From assembly GCA_012845835.1 (NCBI GenBank), contig JABAKD010000002.1:23093518-23157517 (forward strand): a stretch of 64,000 nucleotides of DNA, written 5' to 3'. Below are positions 22,015-33,500 of this stretch, one piece after another. The position numbers and the translations under genes were made by a program. The number at the start of each line of letters is the position of its first letter. The first letter of the stretch is position 1. The DNA is from Undaria pinnatifida. Its lineage: Eukaryota; Sar; Phaeophyceae; Laminariales; Alariaceae. The notes below the pieces were generated by a model. It made no database searches. It was not told where the DNA came from and saw only the letters and a list, made by a program, of their open reading frames with translations.

Positions 22015-25000
22015 ATGACGACCCGTCGCCGTCGAAGAGCGGCAGTGGATTCTTCAGACGATGATGACGACGATGCACCGTCACCGTGCACGTCCAATCT
22101 ATCGGGAAACGCGTTCTCCACGTCTGACCCTGTCAACAATGTGGCCGTTGCGGAGTCACGATTACGCAAAGTTATCGTCCGAAGCATTGTCGGAGCCGCG
22201 ATGGTGACAGGCTTTGTCGGGATCGTGTGGGCCGGCCATCTGTACCTCAGCGCTCTTGTAGTTCTGATCCAGGTGAGACAGCTCGTTGTTTTTTGCTGTT
22301 GGTGTCCCGAACGTTGATACGTACCTGGTAGCTGTTTGCAAAACGTTATTTCTGTCATCAGTCACCAGTCGAATGCTGTCCTTCTTCCACCTGGCATTGT
22401 TGGTGTGCATCTTCGCCACTGACTGCTGTATCTGCCGCTTTGTTCCTGAATCCTCCAGCGATACGAACCACGAACGCTTGTTGCGTGCTGTTGCATTTGT
22501 ACCGCGGCAATAACATTGCACTCATTGCAATCGCATTGCACTGGCTTCGTTAGACGGCCAACACGTTCGCCGATTCCTCGCGGATCGATGCACAAAAAGA
22601 AAAAGAAGAAAAAGAATAGAGCTTCTTCCATATAAACGAGCCATGTTTCCTACGGTCAGCTGCTCTACTAGACTAGACTATTAATAGTCTAATAGCTTAG
22701 GAGCCCGCTGATTTGCCTGCTGCTGTTTTTGCTCCTATCCGCAACAAACGAGAGTAACAAGCAGCTGTTTCAGTACCAGCCCTCCCTCTATATACGAAGA
22801 AATCGGGATACTGACCTGCTGTAGGCTATTAACAGGTTCTTATCGGAGAACGGGCGTGTTTCACATTTATCTCAAGTAAGATATTTTTCACGATACGCTG
22901 TATCTTGCGTTCGCTCTGGTGGTGGGTATTCGTTACTACTGCTGCTGTCGTCAACCACGTTTGCGTTGATATTACATGAAAAAAAGCTATAAAACTACCG
23001 GGAATTAACATCAAGTATAGACTAACACATCAGCAACCGACGCAGTCATAAGCAGAATAGTCAACACGTCGTAAGCAATACGAAGCCACACAATGCCAAC
23101 GCGACTGGCTTAGGCGTCGCACTATGAGGACGGGGAGAATCGCCCGCCAGGCGAGGAAGGCTCCTCGTTGAACGCGGGCCGGGCTGTTCCGATGACGCCT
23201 GCTGCTGCAGCAGCTGCATCTAACTGCTGCTGCTGCTGCTGCTGCTGCTGTTACCGAGGATGGTGTCTTTAAAAACAAGAACTCGACCGTTCCCCGGATG
23301 GTTCTTTTTCGGAGGTTTCGGCCTTCGGACGGGTCACTGAGAGTCGAGCGCGCGAGGCTGAAAATGGGCCCCCATCGTTTGGCGGCGTTCTTGACTAGAA
23401 GCTCGGTCAATCTCAAAAAGTTTAGGTATTATGATTTTTTTTTTTTTTTTTTTTTTATCCTCCGGCGGATGGGGAAAAATAAAGCTTTAGCTCACCACAC
23501 TTCCGCGTATTTTCATACGCGTCGTGTGTCGATTTAACTCAGTTGCTTTCGCAGCCCAACGCTAGCTGGCGCACCCTTCGAGTCCCATTGTAGGTATAGC
23601 GTAAGCTGTCCCTATCATTGGTCCTCGTTACAACCCCGGCAGCGCAAGCTGCCGTTGTATACGGGTGCGTGTGTATGTCGACCCGGCCTGTCCCCTGAGG
23701 GTCAGTTTCGGTGGAGATAGCCACCCGGAATGTCATCTTTCCGGGTAGTGTGGGACTTCCGCAAGCTCACCCACTAACAAAACCCCTGGCCATGGGAGAT
23801 GGCCTTCCGCCGGACTTGGTCCAGTTACGGTCCACCCTACCCATTCGGGCGTTGGTCCTCGGAATTATGATATTTGCACTATTCTACGTGTTACTACAGC
23901 AAGCAGTGCAGTTGTTAGCTTTTTTTTTCCAAGAGTTCCGGGAAACGCGGGGCCGACGTCCGATGTCACGCAGCTTGAACGTTGAGTATCGACCACTCAA
24001 CCGGCCGAACTCACATCTGACGGTGCGTAAAAACGTTTTCCGAATCTCTTTTTTTTCTCGGAGATGTCTACGATCAACCTGAGTTTCTTGGGGGGCTCTT
24101 GTGAGCGGGCCGGTGGAGTGTGGCATGGTGCGAAGTTGACACACGCCTTGGCCCATGGGCGTCTGGTGTTATTTACCTCGTATAAGTTTGTGTGGCAATT
24201 CAATGTAGAAGTGTGCAGAGAGAGACGACATCGCCACTGCTGCTGCTGTTGTGGTTAGATATATATATATCACGCTGTCACTTGCAAAATGTGGGACGGC
24301 GGTGTTGTTGCGGCATGGTGTGAAGGACAACAGATCAAACACCACTCACTCTGTGTGCTGTTTTTACTGCTGTACTTTTTGTGTGTACACTTACCTGTTG
24401 TAGTCTACGGCAGCAGTACGAAAGCTTAACATCACCCCGACGAGTCTCGGAGGGAGAACGTGAGCAAAACTAATGACGATTGCGGCACCAGCAGCATCAG
24501 GAGCATCAGCCACACGAAGCAGCCCGGGTTGCTGCGTCAGGGGATAGTATATTATAAAAAATGAAAATACACTCCAGCTGTGAGATCGAAGATTTCGTCG
24601 AAACTCATCTTTGCAAGCTGTGTGTGATACTCCGATCGCGCGTATTACGAGTTGTGTGTCCTCATTAAGGACATAGGTCGGCGACTCCCCTTACAACTAC
24701 AGTGTAGCTATCAGGGTCAACAGGGTGGTTTTAGTCAGTCTGTGCACGGAAACTATAAAACCCGTTTCTGAGGGGGACAAAATCTGACAGCTGTGGAGGG
24801 AAATGTATCCTTTTATCAAGTGAATCCTGTAAGTCGAATAACCGGTGAGGGGGGGGGCGGAGTTTTGAAGGACGTGGGGGCCTGGTTTTAATCGAAAGCG
24901 AGCGGGGTTGGAGGGGGGGGGGGGGGGGGGGGAAGGGGGGGGGGGGGCGGACGGGCGGGCAATTTGTGCATGTAGGCTATAAATCCTTTCAAGGGGATAA

Positions 25001-28000
25001 ATCTGACGGTTTTGGAAAAAAAAAAAAAAAAATGCACCAGTTTATCATGGGGGGGGTGGTTGGGGCGGGGGTGGGGCGTGTGGGGCAGCTCAATCTGTGC
25101 GTGGAAACTATACATTATTTTGAGGGGATAAATGTGACGGTGTTGGAAATAATGCATCAGTTTATCACGTATATCCTGGGGTAAGTCGTACAATCAGTGA
25201 GTAGAGAGAGGGTCGAGTGTTCGAGGGGGTGGGGTTGGGATGGGTTGGGGGGGGGGGGGGAGGTGGGGGGGGGGGCGGGGGGCGGGGCGGGGGGGGGGGG
25301 GGTGGCGGGGGGGGGGAGGGGGAAGGAAGGGCTTTAGGTGAGGGGTTTGTTATACGTGTGGTGCTAGGTCTAGGCGACGGTGCGGGTGATGGGGAAGAAG
25401 GGGGCGTTCGGGGCGGGGGGGGGGGGAAGCAGCGGCATGGATGGCTCTCGAAAGATAATGAGGTGATATCCTGTGCGTGAAGTGTTTATTAATCTGGCGG
25501 ATTTCGATATTATGTGGGGCGTTTGAGCAAGGGAGATCGAGAGGGGGGGGGGTAGTTTTTTTAGGAGGTTTAGGTCACAAATATTATTCAAATACACTTC
25601 GGCTGTGAGATCAAAGATATGTAGGGGCTTGTTATACGCGTGGTGCTAGGTCAAGGCGATCGTGCGGGTGGTTGGAAAAGAGGGGGCGTTGGAGGGTTTT
25701 TTTTTCGGGGGGGGGGTGGGGGGAAAGAAATGAAAACTACGTCATGGATGGTCAGAAAGATAATGACGTGATATCTACTATTGTAACTGCTGTGCTGTCC
25801 GAAAAAAATCTTTTCCATGTTTTCAAACCTCGAAACGTATACCAGGTGTAGCAGATATAACATGGGAATTATTACGATTTTTGGGTTGGCGGTCCGCACA
25901 TATATTTCAGAAATTGCCAAACGCGCGTCGAAGCCGCGCTTTTGTTGGGTCTGAATTGGATCGTGTTGTGTAATAAAAACCTGACGGTCAAATTGACGAA
26001 CCTTGAGGGGGGGGGAGGGGGCCAAGAGACGCGACAGATGGGTAATTTGTCTGCCTCGTCGATCTACCAGTAGTTGCATCGCGTAGATGACATGGAGTCC
26101 CTTCCCCTTCCCTATATGCATTGTGCTCCTGTTCTACTTTAGATGTTTCCGCTTGAGAGGTCTGAAGCCGCTATCACTACAAAATAATTCTTAGTGGAAG
26201 TACCTGCCCGTGAATCACTAGTATCAATGGTAACTTCCGCCCACTGCTGACGACACGCGGTGTGGATACGAGAGGCCGAGGGAGAGGCGAGGTCCCGCGT
26301 CCTTCAGCAGTCTCCCTTCGGTTTTCGCAAGATGGTTTATATCTCACTGTCAAGCATGATATCCGCACCTGGGAAGGGTTGGACGTGACGGGACGGGTAA
26401 CAGCTGCTGCTGCTGCTTTGTGTTTGCGTTTTGTGTGTGGACACAGACAGCACGAAAGCTAACCACCCCTTCCCCTCGTATGCCTGTGTCTCTTGTGGAC
26501 GGCCATGTTTTATTGCTTCCGAAAGCTAACCTATCCTTCCCCTCGTCTATGACCCTATTGTGGCGTGTGGACACAGACAGCACGAAAGCTGACCTGCCCT
26601 TCCCCTCGTATGTATGTGTCCCTTTTGTAGACAACCTCGTGTTTTTATTCTTCAGAAAGCTGACCTATCCTTCCCCTCGTCTATGGCCCCATCGTCGTCG
26701 GCCATAATTGCTGTGCTTGCTGCCGGCTGTGCCCTGCAGTCGCTGGTGTTCAAGGAGATGGTGAGCGTCCGGTACAGCGCCGCGAAGGAGCGAGACATGC
26801 CGCTCTTCCGCACTCTCCAGTGGTCTTGGTTCGTCGTGGCCATGTTCTACACGTACGGAGACTTCTTGCACGAGTTTGTCCAGCAGCACAGGGCTTTGTT
26901 GTGGCTCTCGCACATCACGAAGTGGAACGCCTGGTTTTCGTTCCTAGCCTACTGCTGCGTCTTCATGGTGTCCGTGCTCACCCTGAAGAAGGGGCTGTAC
27001 AAATATCAGGCATGGTATGGTAGGGGTGGGGGAGGGAGGGGGAAAAGGGGTCAGGGGAGACGGGGGGGGGTCATATGTTGAGCGGGGGGGCAGGGTTCAC
27101 CTGGCCATCAATGTGTTCCACGTATCGGCTTTTTCGGTGCAGTACTCCGCGCGTCGAGGGTTGTCGCATGTGGTATTTTGGTGCGTTGCGTGTGATCTTT
27201 TGTGTCATTGTCTTGCGTGCGTGCCGTGCAGGCTGGCTGGCTGCATAAATTCGACGGATGGGATCTCGAAAACCCTTCTCGCGCGCCGTTCCGAACCTTC
27301 TGCGGACCTCATTGTTGATAACATCGTTTCTTATTCTTGGGTTATCATTCGCGTCGTTTCGTCTCTTTGGGCCGCGCTTGCCTTGTTTGTCATGCAGGTC
27401 GGCCAGCTGACGTGGACGATCGTGACGATCTGCATGATCGTGGCCCAGGTGAAGTTTGTGGCGCACAATATCTTCAACGGAATCTTTTGGTTCTTCTTCC
27501 CCGCCAGCCTCGTCATCTGCAACGACATCACCGCATATTTCTGGCGAGTGAGGGGGCTCGAAGCACTTGAAAGGACGTTTCTTTTTGTTGACGGAGGAGT
27601 TTCGAAGCTCTTGAAGGGCGTTTCTTTTTGTTAGGAGAGGGGGGGGTCAAGTGCTCGAAGGGTGTTTATTTTGCGGGCAAGTGACTGCGGCTGCTGCTGC
27701 CGTGGGGGCGTTGGGGAGAGTTTGCTTTAGGTGGCGCTAGGATAGCGATGATGAGGACATCCCGCCTCGTCGAAATCGAACGACCGCGATCTGTTGGTTG
27801 TCCAACGCAAGCTGTATAGGGTGAGTTGGTGTTTTTTCGGACACCCCGGTCTCCCGCTTTGGATACATCAGTGCTATTATAGTATTTTTTCAGCGCTAGC
27901 GATGCTTAAGTGGTATGATAGGCGATGTGTGGATGTAGTGCTCGGCAAACGGAGTAAATGGGAGCGGTGTACGTCGCGCTCTCGCCAAAGGATGGCGTGA

Positions 28001-30492
28001 CGACTGACTCGTTCCCTCGGCGCCCTGCCCTGCCGTTTTGTTGCTTCGTGTTCGTGGCGCCCGTTTGCCTTGTGGGCAGTGGTATAACTGCGGGTCGCAA
28101 GCTTATCAAGAGGCCTTTCCTGAAGATATCTCCCAACAAGGTCAGCTGTTGTTAGTGACGCGTGCTACGATAGAAGTAGCACTTTTCGCTTGAAGTGTTT
28201 TCTGAATGAGAGTGCTTCTTAACCCAAAATCGTCCGAAAAAACGCCATTTTTTTTTTTTTGCGTGATTCTCTGTGCTTTTTTCTTATTGATAGGGGCCAT
28301 GGGACTTTTCATCCGTGTAGCAGTTTTATTTTTATCCACAAATCGGTTTGTTGGGAGAGGTCTTCAGCTCCTAATTGGGGAAAAAACCGGGGCGACCTCT
28401 ATCGTAGTATGCGTCTAGTGGGGTTGATGTTTGTGGCGATGCTGGTGGTGTTGGTGTTGCTGCTGATTGCGCTGGTGGTATCGGTGTTGATGTTGGTGTT
28501 GGTGGTCTTGGCGCTGTTGTTGTGACAGTGGTGTTGCTGTTGGTAGTGTTGGCTTTGGCGTTGGTGTTTGATGGTGGCGTTGGTGTTGACCTTGGGGTTG
28601 GTGTTATGATAGTGATGTTGGTGCAGGTATTGGTGTTGGTGAATGGCGGTGGCGTTGGGGATGTTGGTGTAGGTGGTGTTGGTGTGGTACTGATGTTGAT
28701 GTTAATGTCGGTAAGTTAATATCGATGTTGATATGATGTTGGTCGGTGCTGGTTGGTATTGGCAATCGTGACATTGGTGCTATTGCCTGCGCTCCTCCCG
28801 TCCCCGCGGGTGTCCTGTCGAGAAATGGGGCGGGGCGGGATCGTCAAGGGACAGGGGCTGGCGCTACATCAGTGCATCCCTAGTAATTGAATGCCATGTC
28901 CTCACCGCTCATTTCCCACCTTTGCCTCCTCCCTCTGCTCTGCCGATGTTGCAGATGCCTCTTATTTCGCTTTCACTGATATTTCTATATTTTTAGGGCT
29001 GTGAGTCGGCACACCTCAAGTCGCCGACTAAGTTTTTATCGGAATGATAGTCAGTTGTAAAATGGACGTGCCGACTTTCCGACTTAATGCGTTTCCTTAA
29101 TTGTAGGAAGACGTTTCTAACCCGGGATGCGGCTTATAAGCGTGGCTTGTCTTGCGGGCTGCGGCGTTCCCGTACCTCGCACAAGTTGCACGCCGCGGTC
29201 TGAACTAAATTCGTGGTTCACTGCATGCAGATAATGTAGAATTAATGATTTTTTCTCCGGGGCAACTGGACGACTGTAAAGGAACAGCTAGATAGAACTG
29301 ACCGGCTTGACGCTTGGCGGCTCTTCGTGCTGTGCATTGGTGTATCGCTTAAATTAAACTCGCTCAGTGTTGATTATTCGCCCCGTGTTTTTTTTTTTTG
29401 CGAAGAGGCTTTGTATTTCGTGTGATAAATGTTTTTTACGACTTGCTGTGGTCATCGACGCGCGCGAAAATTTCGCGCAAGGTTGGGAGATACATGAATA
29501 AACGAATCGCATCACGGAGGAATCCAATACCTTTTATTCTTGGGGTAATTTATGCGCCGCTAACTTCGTAATGGGTTCGCTGTTTCGCTCGTATCCTCGC
29601 CGGGTAATGTTGCGACTGAAACAAGTGCTGTCACGGTCCTCTAGTCCGGGGCAGAGAAGCGCATGGTGTATTTTGTGCTTCTCGTTTTTGTACTTTTACT
29701 TGCGTATGCTGAAGCCGTTTTTCTTGTGAAACTTACGTAAATGTCGTAGCTCATATTTTGTTGCGCTTTTCTTGCGTACGATGAAGCCAAATACCCTAAT
29801 TTTCGCCGCCAGCGGCGCCTTCAGGGGGAACCTCCGGAGGCGCCCCCGGCGGGTCCTTGCTTCGCTCGCCTGCAGCCAGCTGACTTGCCAACTAAATTCA
29901 GCTAGTTGGCGTTAGTCGTGAAATGCTGCCGGCTCACAGCCCCAGATGTTCGCTATATAGACTTTACCAGGTATAATAATTCCGCCAAGTCATGGTATCG
30001 TTGTTTGGTGTGGCCATTTTTAACTTGTTTGACGACGCCCGGAACGGATTACAGCATTTTTCTCACCCCTCAAGCCCAGTCCACGGACGACGCCAACCTC
30101 GACCTCTGTGCCCCCCCCCGCCCGGCTCGAATGCGCTTTGACTCGCCCCTGCGCGTGGCGTCCTCTCCTGCTTCCGCCCGCACGCGCGCTGTGGCGTCTC
30201 CGGTCGTTTTGTTCTATGTCTCGCCTTTGTTGTCGTCCTCGACTGCCCCCCCGGCTGGCTCAAGACATGGGAGGGCTTCATAGGAGCGTTTTTCTTGACG
30301 TGCGTGTTCGCCTTCTACTTCTCGGCGTTCTTGGCCAACTTCCAGTGGTTCACCTGTCCGGTCAAGGATCTCAACTTCAGGCCCAAGCCGATCGAGTGTT
30401 CGCCTGACGCGCATTTTTTGCCCACGCAGTACCTGGTGGTGAGAAATTTAGAAATTTGTGCAAGCAGGGGGATTTTGAGCATCTTGTTATAG

Positions 30493-30528
<36 letters not shown>

Positions 30529-33500
30529 CGCATTGACTCATCGCCATTAATCAGTCCGTGATCACAAGACAGAGCCGAATAGCTCTGGAACGGAGTATAC
30601 GTCAGGAACTTATGTATCTAACTGTGACTGCCGAGTCGGTCAATGCAGAACACGTGTTGTTGTTTTTAATTGATTATGATTCGATTCCGCTGGCTCTGTT
30701 AATGATGTGGACTTCTAAGACGGGGGGAATAATAGCTTTACGTTCTTCGGCCCCCTGGAGCTCTAGATATGCTTCACCCTAACGCCAATTTCGAAAAGAT
30801 TGTATGCGCGACACAATGAACTACCCCATGGACTACGTAGGCATATACATCTATATATCGCGAAGACCAATGCGAAAACGGTGGGGACTGGCACTATCAA
30901 TATGGTAGCTCCCCACCGGAGGGGCTCCATGTCAAAGAAAGAATTGGCTCTGAAAGTGACAGTACCGTGGTACGTCTGCTGACTGCTATTGTTCTGTTTG
31001 TATGCACATACCATGCGCTCCTCGCTCCCCACGCAGCCGGAGAACATCCGGTCGTTCATGAGGGTGTTCTTCTTCTTCAAGCTGCCGACGGGCGCCGTGA
31101 CGATGGCCCCTATCCAACTTCACGCGCTTGTCATGGCCGCCTTCGCGTCCGTCATTGCGCCGTTTGGAGGGTACTGGGCGAGCGCGATTAAACGGGCGTA
31201 CGGCATCAAAGACTTCGACTCAATCATCCCGGGCCACGGCGGGATGACGGACCGAATGGACTGCCAGTTCATCACCGCGCTATTCGTCTCCGTCCACTAC
31301 AACACGTTCATCAGGTAAGGACGCACGCTACGATAGCGGGATAGCACTCTCTGACCGATTGTTTTCTTGTCTGGCGCAGCTCCTCAACTGCACAAGTACC
31401 CAGTTTATGATATGATACGATATCACACGATATGATATTATAATATTATAAAAATTATTATATTATATTATATTATATTATATTATACAAATTAAAATAT
31501 ATTATATTATGTATGATACGATATCACACGATATTATATGATATTATATTATTATAAAAATTATTATATTATAAAAATTAAAATACACTCCAGCTGTGAG
31601 ATCGAAGATTTCGTCGAAACTCATATTATATTATATTATATTATATTATATTATATTATATTATACAAATTAAAATATATTATATTATATTATATTATAT
31701 TTTATGATATCGTTGGAACGCCCGTTGTGTTTTACATCAGTTTTTCGAAGCATACCTAATAGGTAAAAGGTAATAGGTCATGGCGTTCTTCATGCGGCTG
31801 CACTGTCGTGTTTTTTATCAAGTTTGGCGGTGTAGACAAGAGGTCCTCAACAGACGAACCCCAGAAAAACGATGTGTGCCCTTTTACCGAAGCGTCTGTA
31901 CATATTATAATATTACTAGTGTATTATCATGGTATATTATCATAGTATATTATCGTAGTATATTATCATAGTATATTATCATAGTATATTATCATGGTAT
32001 ATTATTATGGTATATTATCATAGGATATTATCATAGGATATTATCATAGGATATTATCATAAGATATTATTATCATAGGATATTATCATAGGATATTATC
32101 ATAGGATAGTATCATAGGATATTATCATAGGACATTATCATAGTATATATACACGTATATCGTACTGCTGTACCGCGGTGCGGCCACAGAATAGCAGCCT
32201 TTTCGCTTCTTCGTTTTATACGGTGGTCATTTTTAGAAAATAGAGAAACAAAAAGGCCCTCCCTCCTTAATATATAGTCTATAATAGTTGGCCTCGGTTG
32301 GCACCGACGCCGTAAAACATTTGATGTATATTGGGGTTGGCGTTGGTGGGCAACGACACTGTAAAACATGCCATTCACTGCGTGAGCTAGGCAACCAGGG
32401 TACTGTTTTTTTTTGTTTTGTTTTTTGGCGGTCATGATGATGGTTATCGAGTTAGATCATCATGTGCGGGGTGGAGAATCCTAATTCCGCGCAAGGGGAA
32501 TTGTCGCATCACGTAGTGCGAATGAATATGGTAGGGCACCCACGACGCAGTTACATAGCTATACCCATTGCTGTATCTGGAGTGGCTATACCAGAAAACA
32601 AAGTACCTCATTGGCGCTGTCATCCATAAGCAAGAAAGTAGGCACAAGGTGCCGAAGTCCGTCTGTCGAGCGGTTCTTGAAAGGATGCAGTTCACCCTTC
32701 ATGCGACTCGCCGACCTGACGGCGCTTCGCGCTTGGTGCGAGCAATGTCTGCCTGGTTGGTGAAAACCCGACGTGCTCCGTCCCGGCATAGTAGGGATTC
32801 GAGGGTTTATGGTCATACGACTACGGCCATGCACAAACTGAGCACCCCCCCCCCCCCCCCCGCCCCCCCCCGGTTCTCCTGCGCGTTCGGTGAGTCTGCA
32901 CTGCGCGCTGCGTGTTAGTTTGGTTTCGGGGGGTGGATGGGGGGGCGTTTCGTCTAGCTTGCGTGTGGTTGTTCAATCGCCGCGGTGACGCTGCTGATGT
33001 CGCATTGTTTTTGCACCACGCTTAGGTCGTAGCAGGCGATGTGCTCTCTGGGAGTGGTTGTCTGATTGGACGGGTGTTCGACGCGCTTGCGTGGCATCCT
33101 TTTTGAGCGTTCCAGTCGAACGGTTCGCAATCGTTTGTAGACGCGTCGCTATCTGGACGAATGTCAGCGGCCTCGCCGTGAAGATCCAATCCCCCCACAA
33201 AACAAAACTAAACTAAAAACCATCCCCCCCAAAAAACCAGGGCTTTTCACGGGTCGGGTCAAATCTCGCGGGTCGGGTCGGGTCGGGTCGGGTCAGCTGA
33301 CCCGACCCGACCCGCGAGATTTTTGAGACGTCTTGACCCGACCCGACCCGACCCGCGAGATTTTCGAGACGTCTTGACCCGACCCGACCCGACCCGCGAG
33401 ATTTTCGAGACGTCTTGACCCGACCCGACCCGACCCGCGAGATTTTGAAATCGTCCTGACCCGACCCGACCCGACCCGCGACAATCCGAGTGACCCGCGA

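Noticed and set aside
31380-31410. Short alternative last exon of the lipid synthase (after acceptor GGCGCAG)
   Set aside because: It would end the protein after ten non-homologous residues, whereas the exon at 35228 restores the family motif FIRPN and normal length.
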